Positions 40,870 to 49,904 of a stretch of DNA of 64,000 nt are shown here, piece after piece (within the stretch, counting starts at the first letter, position 1; every line of letters starts with the position of its first letter). The stretch lies in the NCBI RefSeq assembly GCF_029837695.1, contig NZ_JAOEEA010000016.1, forward strand, positions 1 to 64,000. Reading direction: 5' to 3'. The stretch comes from Pseudomonas sp. GD04019 (GTDB taxonomy: Bacteria; Pseudomonadota; Gammaproteobacteria; Pseudomonadales; Pseudomonadaceae). The translations under genes and the position numbers were made by a program. The notes under the pieces were generated by a model, which made no database searches, had not been told where the DNA came from, and saw nothing but the letters and a program-made list of their open reading frames with translations.

Positions 40870-41750
40870 CACATCAGTTTCTCTGTAAGTAGGCTCAGTA
40901 GGTATTGCCCATAGCCATTTTTGGTCAGCGGCTGTGCTAGTGATTTAAGCTGTTCTCCGCTGATCCAGTTTTGTCGGTATGCAATCTCTTCGGGGCAAGC
41001 CACTTTCAAACCCTGGCGGTGTTCCAGTGTGGCGATAAACTGACTGGCTTCGAGGAGCGAATCGTGCGTGCCTGTATCAAGCCAGGCATAGCCACGTCCC
41101 ATGATCTCAACACTGAGTTGCCCCTGTTCGAGATAAAGGCGGTTCAGGTCGGTAATCTCCAATTCGCCGCGGGCAGAGGGCTGGAGGTTTTTTGCAAGCT
41201 CTACGACTTGGTTGTCATAGAAATAGAGGCCCGTCACGGCATAGCTGGACTTAGGGTGTTGTGGCTTTTCCTCGAGAGACAGCACCTTGCCGCTGGTGTC
41301 GAACTCAGCCACGCCGTAGCGTTCGGGATCATGCACGTGGTATGCAAAGACACTGGCGCCTTTCTCTCGGCTCATCGCATTACCCAGCAGATGATCGAAG
41401 TCGTGGCCGTGGAAGATGTTGTCCCCTAGAACCAGCGCTGACGGGGAGTCTCCAATGAAATCCTCGCCGATGATGAAAGCCTGCGCGAGACCATCCGGTG
41501 AGGCTTGTACTGCGTATTGAAGGTTAAGCCCCCACTGGCTGCCGTCACCGAGCAATTGTTCGAAACGCGGGGTGTCTTGCGGGGTGGAAATAATCAGAAT
41601 ATCGCGGATGCCGGCCAGCATCAGGGTGCTGAGTGGGTAATAGACCATGGGCTTGTCGTATACCGGCAGCAGTTGCTTGGAAATGGCCAGGGTGGCCGGG
41701 TGCAGCCGGGTGCCAGAGCCGCCGGCGAGGATGATTCCTTTGCGTTTCAT
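40869..41750 (-). CDS. rfbA: Glucose-1-phosphate thymidylyltransferase
   Basis: This 293-residue protein has the nucleotidyl-transferase start KGIILAGGSGTRLHPATLAISKQLLPVYDKPMVYYPLSTLM (~3-43), LVLGDNIFHGHDF (~107-119, metal Asp), LEEKPQHPKSSYAVTGLYFYD (~161-181) and GRGYAWLDTGTHDSLLEAS (~220-238). It makes dTDP-glucose from dTTP and glucose-1-phosphate and is feedback-inhibited by dTDP-rhamnose in the family. Its start overlaps the rfbD stop (ATGA). Confidence 0.97.
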   Translation of the reverse strand: MKRKGIILAGGSGTRLHPATLAISKQLLPVYDKPMVYYPLSTLMLAGIRDILIISTPQDTPRFEQLLGDGSQWGLNLQYAVQASPDGLAQAFIIGEDFIGDSPSALVLGDNIFHGHDFDHLLGNAMSREKGASVFAYHVHDPERYGVAEFDTSGKVLSLEEKPQHPKSSYAVTGLYFYDNQVVELAKNLQPSARGELEITDLNRLYLEQGQLSVEIMGRGYAWLDTGTHDSLLEASQFIATLEHRQGLKVACPEEIAYRQNWISGEQLKSLAQPLTKNGYGQYLLSLLTEKLM

Positions 41751-42655
41751 AATGTGCTCTGTTGGATAGTTTCTTGAACCATGCGTTTGACGTGGTATTC
41801 CCAGTTGGGCATCACCAAGTCGAAGGTTCTTTGCAATTTACTGTTGTTAAGGCGCGAGTTTGAGGGGCGCTTTGCCGGCAGAGGGAACTCGTTTGTGCTG
41901 ATAGGGATGATGCGCTCTGAATTAGTGCGTAGTTTCAGACCAAGACGACTGGCTTCTGCAATAACGAACTGTGCATATTGGTGCCAATTCGTTTCGCCAC
42001 TGGCGACAAGATGGTAGGTACCACTCGCGCGAGCGCTCTGCTCCGAGTCCTGAGCAAGGCGCTGCAGGGCTAGGGCGGTAACGTCTGCAATCAACTCGGC
42101 GCTGGTTGGGGCTCCATATTGATCCGCAATCACGCGAAGCTCATTTTTCTCCTGAGCTAGGCGGAGCATGGTTCTGGCGAAGTTTGAGCCTCGTGCCGCA
42201 TAGGCCCAACTGGTTCTGAAGATTAGATGATTGCAACCGCTGTCGCGGATGGCCTGCTCTCCTTCCAGTTTGGTTTTACCGTAGATGCTCAGGGGTAAGG
42301 TAGGGGAGTCTTCTGAGTTCGGGGTGTTTCCGCTGCCATCGAATACGTAGTCGGTGGAATAGTGAACAAGCCAGATGCCGAGTTCGAGTGCCAGCTTTGC
42401 TAATGCGGATGGGGCCTCGGCATTGATTCTTCGAGCGAGAGCGATTTCGCTCTCGGCTTTGTCTACCGCTGTATAGGCGCCGGCATTTACGATGATGTCG
42501 GGCTGTTCTCGGCGAATCAATTGTTCCAGATGCGGCAGGTCGCCCAGGTCGGCTTGCTGGCGGTCGCATGCTAGAAGATTTCCCAGTGGGGCAAGCGAAC
42601 GTTGTAGCTCCCAGCCCACCTGACCGTTGCTACCCAGTAGAAGTATCTTTCTCAA
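41747..42655 (-). CDS. rfbD: dTDP-4-dehydrorhamnose reductase
   Basis: This short-chain reductase of about 302 residues starts RKILLLGSNGQVGWELQR (NADPH loop). It has VNAGAYTAVDKAESE (~64-78), YSTDYVFDGSGNTPNSE (~103-119, Thr/Tyr) and YGKTKLEGEQAI (~128-139, Tyr-x3-Lys). It performs the last step to dTDP-L-rhamnose. I chose TTG 42655, which overlaps the rfbB stop as TTGA and gives the usual family length; ATG 42676 would add seven residues and overlap rfbB by 25 bases. Confidence 0.95.
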   Translation of the reverse strand: MRKILLLGSNGQVGWELQRSLAPLGNLLACDRQQADLGDLPHLEQLIRREQPDIIVNAGAYTAVDKAESEIALARRINAEAPSALAKLALELGIWLVHYSTDYVFDGSGNTPNSEDSPTLPLSIYGKTKLEGEQAIRDSGCNHLIFRTSWAYAARGSNFARTMLRLAQEKNELRVIADQYGAPTSAELIADVTALALQRLAQDSEQSARASGTYHLVASGETNWHQYAQFVIAEASRLGLKLRTNSERIIPISTNEFPLPAKRPSNSRLNNSKLQRTFDLVMPNWEYHVKRMVQETIQQSTL

Positions 42656-43710
42656 GTGTATTGCTGGCCGACCCATTCGCGATAGCTGCCACTAGTTACG
42701 TTCTGGACCCAGTCCTGGTTGTCCAAGTACCAGCGAACAGTCTTGCGGATGCCTGTTTCGAAGGTTTCTGCGGGCTTCCATCCGAGCTCGCGCTCTAAGC
42801 GTGTGGCGTCAATGGCATAGCGGCGATCGTGGCCAGGGCGGTCTTTCACGAAAGTGATCTGTTCGCGATAGCTTTTCCCATCGGCTCTAGGTTGCTCTTG
42901 GTCGAGGATGGTGCAGAGGGTGTGCACCACATCAATATTGGATTTTTCATTCCAGCCGCCGACGTTGTAGGTTTCGCCTAACTGACCTGCCTCCAATACT
43001 CGACAGATGGCCGCGCAATGGTCTTTGACATATAGCCAGTCACGAATTTGTTGCCCGTCGCCGTAAATTGGAAGGGGCTTGCCGGAGAGGGCGTTGTGGA
43101 TGATCAGAGGAATCAACTTTTCCGGGAAATGATAGGGGCCATAATTGTTGGAGCAATTTGTGGTGAGTACGGGAAGGCCGTAAGTGTGGTGATACGCTCT
43201 CACCAAATGGTCTGAAGCTGCCTTGGAGGCGGAGTATGGGCTGTTGGGTTCGTACTTGTTATTTTCCGTGAAGGCTGGATCGGTCGGGCTTAGAGAGCCG
43301 TATACTTCATCGGTGGAAACATGTAGGAAGCGAAACGCTTTCTTCTCGGCATCAGGCAGGATACCCCAGTAGGCGCGAACTGAATCCAATAGGCGGAATG
43401 TTCCAACGATATTGGTTTGAATGAATTCTTCTGGGCCATGGATGGAGCGGTCAACGTGAGATTCTGCAGCAAAATTGACAATGGCCCTTGGTTTGTATTT
43501 GGCAAGAAGGTCAGCGACTAGCGCCATATCTCCTATGTCGCCATGAATGAAAATATGCCGAGAGTCGTTTTTTAGGTTGGCCAAGTTCTGCAGATTACCT
43601 GCATAGGTTAGCTTGTCTAAGCTGATTACGGTCTCGGTTTCTTGTGTGAGCCAGTCGAGCACGAAGTTTGCGCCAATGAAACCTGCACTTCCAGTAACTA
43701 AAATGGTCAT
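42652..43710 (-). CDS. rfbB: dTDP-glucose 4,6-dehydratase
   Basis: This 352-residue protein has the NAD loop VTGSAGFIGANFVLDWL (~5-21), NFAAESHVDRSIHGPEEFIQTNIVGT (~78-103), the catalytic Thr-Asp-Glu in HVSTDEVYGSL (~129-139) and Tyr-x3-Lys in YSASKAASDHLVRAYHHTYG (~159-178). It makes dTDP-4-keto-6-deoxyglucose, the branch point for rhamnose and for the amino sugar expected from the aminotransferase of this island. It lies two bases after the GT2 gene. Confidence 0.97.
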   Translation of the reverse strand: MTILVTGSAGFIGANFVLDWLTQETETVISLDKLTYAGNLQNLANLKNDSRHIFIHGDIGDMALVADLLAKYKPRAIVNFAAESHVDRSIHGPEEFIQTNIVGTFRLLDSVRAYWGILPDAEKKAFRFLHVSTDEVYGSLSPTDPAFTENNKYEPNSPYSASKAASDHLVRAYHHTYGLPVLTTNCSNNYGPYHFPEKLIPLIIHNALSGKPLPIYGDGQQIRDWLYVKDHCAAICRVLEAGQLGETYNVGGWNEKSNIDVVHTLCTILDQEQPRADGKSYREQITFVKDRPGHDRRYAIDATRLERELGWKPAETFETGIRKTVRWYLDNQDWVQNVTSGSYREWVGQQYT

Positions 43711-43712
43711 GA

Positions 43713-44687
43713 CTACATCCTTTTCAATATGGCTGCGAGCAGGAGTCCTACTGCGTCAGAGAGAGATTGTCTATAAACGCCAGATCGTAGTAGCAAGCTG
43801 ATGCGCTTTGGCAGTATAGCTTGTCGGCTCTCGGCAAAAAGATCTAAGGCGTTTTTATTTTGCGTCGGGAGAGATTGGCGAAAGTTATCAAGTTCGCTGA
43901 TGTTTCTTTCATTCCAGTCTCGGAAAGTTCCTTGAAATATCTTTGATATACGAACTAGGCGCTCTCGAAGAGATGAGTTTGAGCCAACTAGATTCTTTCT
44001 GTGTTGGCGATAATTGACGAGCGCTTTATCGCTGTATTCAAGTATGCCGTTGTGCGCGCTAACTAAAATATAGGCCCACCAGTCGTGCGATACAACGAGC
44101 TCTATCTTGCGCGTTTGAGCAAGCAATTGGCGGCTTGTTTTATTTAGCAGCATGGTATTGCCGCCAGCAATACTTTGAACGAGAGCATTTCTGAAGCAGG
44201 GCTGCTTTTTGAATAAGGGGGAAAAACCGATTGGTTTTCCCTGGGCATTTACTAAGCGGGTGCGGGAGCAGAATAGAGCGGGTAGGTGCGGAGGTACATC
44301 GCGCATCCACTGAACTCCCGTCTCGAGGCGGGCGGGTTCCCAGATATCGTCTTGGTCGCAAAATGCGAAATATTCAGCCTGAATGTGCTCGTTTTGCAGC
44401 AGGCTCATAAAGTTTGCGGCAAAGCCTTTGCGCGGGCCGGTAAGAATTTTTAGTCGGAATGGACCGAGTTGTGCCTGATACTCTGAAAGTATTTTCAAGG
44501 TTGCGTCGCTAGACCCATCGTCGGACGCATAAATAGTCCAATTGGAATAGCTTTGGGTCACTAGCGAGTCAAGTTGCGCTCGCAGAAACTCCTCTCCATT
44601 AAAAGTCGACAGCAGGATGGCTACTTGGTCGATCGGTTGGATGGTAGGTGAGGAGGTAGTTGTGTCTGTCTTGAGTCCGTTCAGCAT
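43713..44687 (-). CDS. GT2 glycosyltransferase, first gene of the leftward rml operon
   Basis: This 324-residue GT-A enzyme has VAILLSTFNGEEFLRAQLDSLVTQSYSNWTIYASDDGSSDAT (~22-63) with the UDP/dTDP Asp pair, FAFCDQDDIWEPARLETG (~107-124) with the metal DxD-like motif, and VSHDWWAYILVSAHNG (acceptor side). It resembles RfbG/WbbJ-type rhamnosyl or hexosyl transferases. The open frame extends to 44951, but that would run through the gyrA upstream region; ATG 44687 (MLNGLKTDTTTSS) is chosen. It is divergent from gyrA with 229 bases between. Confidence 0.83.
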   Translation of the reverse strand: MLNGLKTDTTTSSPTIQPIDQVAILLSTFNGEEFLRAQLDSLVTQSYSNWTIYASDDGSSDATLKILSEYQAQLGPFRLKILTGPRKGFAANFMSLLQNEHIQAEYFAFCDQDDIWEPARLETGVQWMRDVPPHLPALFCSRTRLVNAQGKPIGFSPLFKKQPCFRNALVQSIAGGNTMLLNKTSRQLLAQTRKIELVVSHDWWAYILVSAHNGILEYSDKALVNYRQHRKNLVGSNSSLRERLVRISKIFQGTFRDWNERNISELDNFRQSLPTQNKNALDLFAESRQAILPKRISLLLRSGVYRQSLSDAVGLLLAAILKRM

Positions 44688-44916
44688 GGCCTTAGCGCCT
44701 TGGTGGTGCGGGTACTGCTCTTGGCTGGCGCGTTGGCCTTCACAAATTTTAACGGATACCGTTGCTAGGGGGCAATCCAGGCTGAATAGCGTGCGTCTGA
44801 GCTTATGGCGGTGTTCCTTGCCTGTGGTAAGCTGCCCGGCTTCCATAAGGGGTCGCAAAGGCTCTTCATGTTGAGATCCCTCCTGCGGGGCATTCATAAA
44901 AGGAACTAGGCTTCTC
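44688..44916. promoter_or_regulatory. Divergent intergenic region of gyrA and the island operon
   Basis: This 229-base gap must hold the gyrA promoter and that of the leftward rml operon. A possible rightward -35 TTGCCT (44818-44823) is followed 17 bases later by only a poor -10 (TTCCAT). AAAGGA at 44899-44904 and TAGG at 44907-44910 are the gyrA ribosome signals. No JUMPstart/ops element was found for the operon. Confidence 0.4.
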
Positions 44917-47688
44917 ATGGGCGAACTGGCCAAAGAAATCCTCCCGGTCAATATCGAAGACGAGCTGAAACAGTCCTACCTCGACTACGCCATGAGCGTG
45001 ATCGTCGGGCGTGCGCTGCCGGATGCGCGCGACGGCTTGAAGCCCGTGCACCGCCGCGTGCTCTACGCGATGAGCGAGCTGGGCAACGACTGGAACAAGG
45101 CCTACAAGAAGTCCGCCCGTGTGGTCGGTGACGTGATCGGTAAGTACCACCCGCACGGCGACACGGCTGTCTACGACACCATCGTGCGTATGGCTCAGCC
45201 CTTCTCCTTGCGCTACATGCTGGTCGACGGCCAGGGCAACTTCGGTTCGGTGGACGGCGACAACGCCGCGGCCATGCGATACACCGAAGTGCGCATGGCC
45301 AAGCTGGCCCACGAGCTGCTGGCCGACCTGGACAAGGAAACTGTCGACTGGGTGCCCAACTACGACGGCACCGAGCAGATCCCGGCGGTCATGCCGACCA
45401 AGATCCCCAACCTGCTGGTCAACGGCTCGTCCGGTATCGCCGTGGGCATGGCGACCAACATTCCGCCGCACAACCTGACCGAGGTGATCGACGGCTGCCT
45501 GGCGCTGATCGACAACCCCGAGTTGACCGTCGATGAGCTGATGCAGTTCATCCCCGGTCCGGACTTCCCGACCGCGGGCATCATCAATGGCCGTGCCGGC
45601 ATCATCGAGGCCTATCGCACCGGTCGTGGCCGCATCTACATGCGGGCCCGCGCCACGGTCGAGGACATGGACAAGGGCGGTAGCCGCCAGCAGATCATCG
45701 TCACCGAGCTGCCGTACCAGCTGAACAAGGCGCGTCTGATCGAGAAGATCGCCGAGCTGGTCAAAGAGAAGAAGATCGAAGGCATCACCGAGCTGCGCGA
45801 CGAGTCCGACAAGGACGGCATGCGCGTGGTCATCGAGCTGCGCCGTGGCGAAGTCGGCGAGGTGGTGCTGAACAACCTCTACGCCCAGACCCAGATGCAG
45901 AGCGTGTTCGGCATCAACGTCGTGGCCCTGGTTGATGGCCAGCCGCGCACGCTGAACCTGAAGGACATGCTCGAAGTGTTCGTCCGTCACCGCCGTGAAG
46001 TGGTGACCCGTCGGACCGTCTACGAGCTGCGCAAGGCCCGCGAGCGTGGCCACATCCTCGAAGGTCAGGCCGTCGCTCTGTCGAACATCGACCCGGTGAT
46101 CGAGCTGATCAAGACCTCGCCGACCCCGGCCGAGGCCAAGGAACGCCTGATTGCCACCGCCTGGGCCTCCACTGCCGTGGAAGCCATGGTCGAGCGCGCC
46201 GGTGCCGATTCCTGCCGTCCGGAAGACCTGGACCCGCAATACGGCTTGCGTGACGGCAAGTACTACCTGTCGCCCGAGCAGGCTCAGGCCATCCTCGAGC
46301 TGCGCCTGCACCGCCTGACCGGTCTGGAACACGAGAAGCTGCTGTCCGAGTACCAGGAGATCCTGACTCAGATCGGCGAGCTGATCCGCATCCTGACCAG
46401 CCCTGAGCGCCTGATGGAAGTCATCCGCGAGGAGCTGGAGAAGGTCAAGGCCGAGTTCGGCGACGTACGTCGCACCGAGATCATGGCCTCGCAGATGGAC
46501 CTGACCATCGCCGACCTGATCACCGAGGAAGAGCGTGTCGTCACCATCTCCCACGGCGGCTACGCCAAGTCCCAGCCGCTGGCCGCCTACCAGGCCCAGC
46601 GTCGCGGCGGTAAAGGCAAGTCGGCCACCGGGGTGAAGGACGAGGACTACATCGAGCATCTGCTTGTCGCCAACAGCCACGCCACCCTGCTGCTGTTCTC
46701 CAGCAAGGGCAAGGTCTACTGGCTGCGCACCTTCGAGATCCCGGAAGCCTCGCGTACCGCGCGTGGTCGCCCGCTGGTCAACCTGCTGCCGCTGGACGAG
46801 GGTGAACGCATCACCGCCATGCTGCAGATCGACCTCGAGGCGGTGCGTGCACGCTTCGCCGACGAAGAGAACGATGACGACGACGTAGTCGCCGAGCAGG
46901 TCGCTGAAGTGGTCGAGGTGGAGGAGGCCGAAGAAGGCGACGACTCCGACTTCAGTCAGGACGAGCCGACCGGTGCCTACATCTTTATGGCGACCGCCTA
47001 CGGCACGGTGAAGAAGACCCCGCTGATCCAGTTCACCAAGCCGCGTTCCAACGGCCTGATCGCCCTGAAGCTGGAAGAGGGCGACTCGCTGATCGCCGCC
47101 GCCATCACCGATGGTTCGAAGGACGTGATGATGTTCTCCGACGCCGGCAAGGTGATCCGCTTCAAGGAGAGCAAGGTGCGCATCATGGGTCGTCTGGCCC
47201 GTGGCGTGCGTGGCATGCGTCTGGCTGGCGAGCAGCGCATCATCTCCATGCTGATCCCGGAAGCCGGCGCGCAGATCCTCTCCGCTTCCGCGCGCGGCTA
47301 CGGCAAGCGCACCCCGCTGGCCGATTACCCGCGTCGCGGGCGTGGTGGCCAGGGCGTGATCGCCATGGTGATCAACGAGCGTAACGGCAATCTGGTCGGC
47401 GCCGTGCAGGTGTTGGATGGCGAGGAAATCATGCTGATTTCCGACCAGGGCACCCTGGTGCGTACCCGTGTCGATGAAGTCCGTGGCGCCGGCCGTAACA
47501 CCCAGGGCGTGATCCTGATCAAACTGGCCGACGACGAGACCCTGGTTGGCCTGGAGCGAGTCCAGGAGCCATCCGGCTCGGATGACGACATCGAAGGCGA
47601 AGTGCTGGCCGAAGGCGCCGAAACCGAACAAGTGGAAGCGGCGGACGAGGGTGAGACCCCGGTAGACGCCCCAAGCGACGAAGAGTGA
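44917..47688 (+). CDS. gyrA: DNA gyrase subunit A
   Basis: The 923-residue subunit has the full N-terminal breakage-reunion domain. The catalytic Tyr is in AAMRYTEVRMA (~124-134), and the quinolone-resistance region reads YHPHGDTAVYDTIVRMAQPF (~78-97) with the sensitive-type Thr/Asp pair (Thr at position 84 and Asp at 88 by my count). The C-terminal six-bladed wrapping domain has the GyrA box QRRGGKGK (~562) and an acidic tail. Acidic inserts (~648-680) are as in Pseudomonas. serC follows after seven bases. Confidence 0.99.
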   Translation: MGELAKEILPVNIEDELKQSYLDYAMSVIVGRALPDARDGLKPVHRRVLYAMSELGNDWNKAYKKSARVVGDVIGKYHPHGDTAVYDTIVRMAQPFSLRYMLVDGQGNFGSVDGDNAAAMRYTEVRMAKLAHELLADLDKETVDWVPNYDGTEQIPAVMPTKIPNLLVNGSSGIAVGMATNIPPHNLTEVIDGCLALIDNPELTVDELMQFIPGPDFPTAGIINGRAGIIEAYRTGRGRIYMRARATVEDMDKGGSRQQIIVTELPYQLNKARLIEKIAELVKEKKIEGITELRDESDKDGMRVVIELRRGEVGEVVLNNLYAQTQMQSVFGINVVALVDGQPRTLNLKDMLEVFVRHRREVVTRRTVYELRKARERGHILEGQAVALSNIDPVIELIKTSPTPAEAKERLIATAWASTAVEAMVERAGADSCRPEDLDPQYGLRDGKYYLSPEQAQAILELRLHRLTGLEHEKLLSEYQEILTQIGELIRILTSPERLMEVIREELEKVKAEFGDVRRTEIMASQMDLTIADLITEEERVVTISHGGYAKSQPLAAYQAQRRGGKGKSATGVKDEDYIEHLLVANSHATLLLFSSKGKVYWLRTFEIPEASRTARGRPLVNLLPLDEGERITAMLQIDLEAVRARFADEENDDDDVVAEQVAEVVEVEEAEEGDDSDFSQDEPTGAYIFMATAYGTVKKTPLIQFTKPRSNGLIALKLEEGDSLIAAAITDGSKDVMMFSDAGKVIRFKESKVRIMGRLARGVRGMRLAGEQRIISMLIPEAGAQILSASARGYGKRTPLADYPRRGRGGQGVIAMVINERNGNLVGAVQVLDGEEIMLISDQGTLVRTRVDEVRGAGRNTQGVILIKLADDETLVGLERVQEPSGSDDDIEGEVLAEGAETEQVEAADEGETPVDAPSDEE

Positions 47689-47695
47689 GATTGAC

Positions 47696-48781
47696 GTGAG
47701 CAAACGCGCCCATAACTTCTGCGCCGGCCCGGCCGCGCTGCCGACCGCTGTGCTGCAACGCGCCCAGGCCGAGATGCTCGACTGGCAGGGCAAGGGCCTC
47801 TCTGTGATGGAGATGAGCCACCGCAGCGACGAGTACGTGGCCATTGCCGAGAAGGCCGAACAGGACCTGCGCGACCTGCTGAGCATCCCGAGCGACTACA
47901 AGGTGCTGTTCCTGCAGGGCGGCGCCAGCCAGCAGTTCGCCGAGATTCCGCTGAACCTGCTGCCGGAAGACGGCACCGCCGACTATATCGAGACCGGCAT
48001 CTGGTCGAAGAAGGCCATCGAGGAGGCGCGTCGCTACGGCAACGTCAATGTCGCCGCCAGCGCCAAAGGCTACGACTACTTCGCCATTCCCGGGCAGAAC
48101 GAATGGCAGCTGTCGAAAGACGCCGCCTACGTGCACTACGCCAGCAACGAGACCATCGGCGGTCTGCAGTTCGACTGGATTCCCGAGGTGGGCGACACCC
48201 CGCTGGTGGTGGACATGTCCTCGGACATCCTTTCCCGCGAAGTCGACGTGTCCAAGTTCGGCCTGATATACGCCGGCGCGCAGAAGAACATCGGCCCGAG
48301 CGGCCTGGTCGTCGCGATCATCCGCGAAGACCTGCTGGGCCGTGCCCGTAGCGTCTGCCCGACCATGCTCAACTACAAGATCGCCGCCGACAACGGCTCC
48401 ATGTACAACACCCCGGCGACCTATTCCTGGTACCTCTCCGGCCTGGTCTTCGAGTGGCTGAAGGAGCAGGGCGGCGTCGCCGCGATGGAGCAGCGCAACA
48501 AGGCCAAGAAGGACCTGCTGTACAAGGCCATCGACGCCAGCGACTTCTACAGCAACCCGATTCAGCCGAGCGCCCGCTCCTGGATGAACGTGCCGTTCCG
48601 CCTGGCCGACGAGAAGCTGGACAAGGCCTTCCTCGCCGGTGCCGATGCGCGCGGTCTGCTCAACCTCAAAGGCCATCGTTCGGTGGGCGGCATGCGTGCC
48701 TCCATCTATAACGCCACCGGTCTGGACGCGGTCGAGGCCCTGGTTGCCTATATGGCGGAGTTCGAGAGGGAGCACGCCTGA
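47696..48781 (+). CDS. serC: Phosphoserine aminotransferase
   Basis: This 361-residue class V aminotransferase starts with HNFCAGPAALPTAVLQRAQAEM, continues with LFLQGGASQQFAEIPLNL (~69-86), and carries the PLP Lys in GLIYAGAQKNIGPSGLVV (~189-206). The end is GHRSVGGMRASIYNATGLDAVEALVAYM. It makes phosphoserine (serine pathway) and acts in pyridoxal synthesis. GTG 47696 is the start. It is the first gene of the mixed-function supraoperon and its stop overlaps pheA (TGATG). Confidence 0.98.
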   Translation: MSKRAHNFCAGPAALPTAVLQRAQAEMLDWQGKGLSVMEMSHRSDEYVAIAEKAEQDLRDLLSIPSDYKVLFLQGGASQQFAEIPLNLLPEDGTADYIETGIWSKKAIEEARRYGNVNVAASAKGYDYFAIPGQNEWQLSKDAAYVHYASNETIGGLQFDWIPEVGDTPLVVDMSSDILSREVDVSKFGLIYAGAQKNIGPSGLVVAIIREDLLGRARSVCPTMLNYKIAADNGSMYNTPATYSWYLSGLVFEWLKEQGGVAAMEQRNKAKKDLLYKAIDASDFYSNPIQPSARSWMNVPFRLADEKLDKAFLAGADARGLLNLKGHRSVGGMRASIYNATGLDAVEALVAYMAEFEREHA

Positions 48782-49878
48782 TGAGTGACGCCGATCAGCT
48801 CAAGGCGCTGCGGGTGCGCATCGACAGCCTCGACGAGAAGATTCTCGATCTGATCAGTGAGCGTGCGCGCTGCGCCCAGGACGTGGCGCGGGTGAAGATG
48901 GCCTCCCTGCCGGAAGGCGAGAAACCGGTGTTCTACCGCCCCGAGCGTGAAGCCTGGGTGCTCAAGCACATCATGGAGCTGAACAAAGGCCCGTTGGACA
49001 ACGAGGAAATGGCGCGGCTGTTCCGCGAGATCATGTCCTCCTGCCTGGCCCTGGAGCAGCCGCTGAAGATCGCCTACCTGGGGCCGGAAGGTACTTTCTC
49101 CCAGGCCGCGGCGCTCAAGCATTTCGGTCATGCGGTGATCAGCCAGCCGATGGCGGCGATCGACGAGGTGTTCCGCGAAGTGGCCGCCGGTGCGGTCAAC
49201 TTCGGCGTGGTGCCGGTGGAAAACTCCACCGAGGGTGCGGTGAACCACACCCTGGACAGCTTCCTCGAACACGACATGGTCATCTGCGGCGAGGTGGAGC
49301 TGCGCATCCACCATCACCTGCTGGTCGGCGATACCACCAAGACCGACAAGATCACCCGCATCTATTCCCACGCCCAGTCCCTGGCCCAGTGCCGCAAGTG
49401 GCTGGACGCGCATTACCCGAACGTCGAGCGCGTGGCGGTGCCCAGCAATGCCGATGCGGCCAAGCGGGTGAAGAGCGAATGGAACTCGGCGGCGATCGCC
49501 GGCGACATGGCGGCCAACCTCTACGGCCTGAGCAAGCTGCAGGAGAAGATCGAGGACCGCCCGGACAACTCCACGCGCTTCCTCATCATCGGCAGCCAGG
49601 AAGTGCCGCCGACCGGCGACGACAAGACCTCGGTGATCGTCTCCATGCGCAACAAGCCGGGCGCGCTGCACGAGCTGCTGGTGCCGTTCCACACCAACGG
49701 CATCGATCTGACCCGCATCGAGACCCGCCCGTCGCGCAGCGGCAAGTGGACCTACGTGTTCTTCATCGACTTCGTCGGTCACCACCAGGACCCGCTGATC
49801 AAGGACGTGCTGGAAAAGATCAACGGCGAAGCCGTCGCCCTGAAAGTGCTGGGTTCCTACCCGAAAGCGGTTCTCTGA
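48781..49878 (+). CDS. pheA: Bifunctional chorismate mutase / prephenate dehydratase (P-protein)
   Basis: The 365-residue protein has an AroQ chorismate mutase domain (~1-90; LRVRIDSLDEKILDLISERA). The prephenate dehydratase follows (~95-275; YLGPEGTFSQAAALKHFG and GVVPVENSTEGAVNHTLD). A C-terminal ACT domain (~285-360) has VSMRNKPGALHELLVPF and the phenylalanine-binding ETRPSRSGKWTYVFFID. It makes phenylpyruvate from chorismate with feedback inhibition by phenylalanine. hisC follows after 26 bases with a GAGGAGAG ribosome site. Confidence 0.98.
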   Translation: MSDADQLKALRVRIDSLDEKILDLISERARCAQDVARVKMASLPEGEKPVFYRPEREAWVLKHIMELNKGPLDNEEMARLFREIMSSCLALEQPLKIAYLGPEGTFSQAAALKHFGHAVISQPMAAIDEVFREVAAGAVNFGVVPVENSTEGAVNHTLDSFLEHDMVICGEVELRIHHHLLVGDTTKTDKITRIYSHAQSLAQCRKWLDAHYPNVERVAVPSNADAAKRVKSEWNSAAIAGDMAANLYGLSKLQEKIEDRPDNSTRFLIIGSQEVPPTGDDKTSVIVSMRNKPGALHELLVPFHTNGIDLTRIETRPSRSGKWTYVFFIDFVGHHQDPLIKDVLEKINGEAVALKVLGSYPKAVL

Positions 49879-49904
49879 GCCGCGTGAGTGTCTGAGGAGA
49901 GCTC

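Noticed and set aside
44688..44916. JUMPstart/ops (RfaH) element for the polysaccharide operon
   Set aside because: I searched for GGCGGTAG-like sequence in the leader of the leftward operon on the minus strand and found none.
32116..44916. Insertion sequence or transposase flanking the polysaccharide island
   Set aside because: No transposase-like frame and no clear terminal inverted repeats or target duplication were seen at either edge.
44866..47886. A ~1000-codon open frame antisense to gyrA
   Set aside because: It mirrors the third-position GC bias of gyrA and encodes a His/Gly/Gln/Val-rich sequence without recognisable domains.
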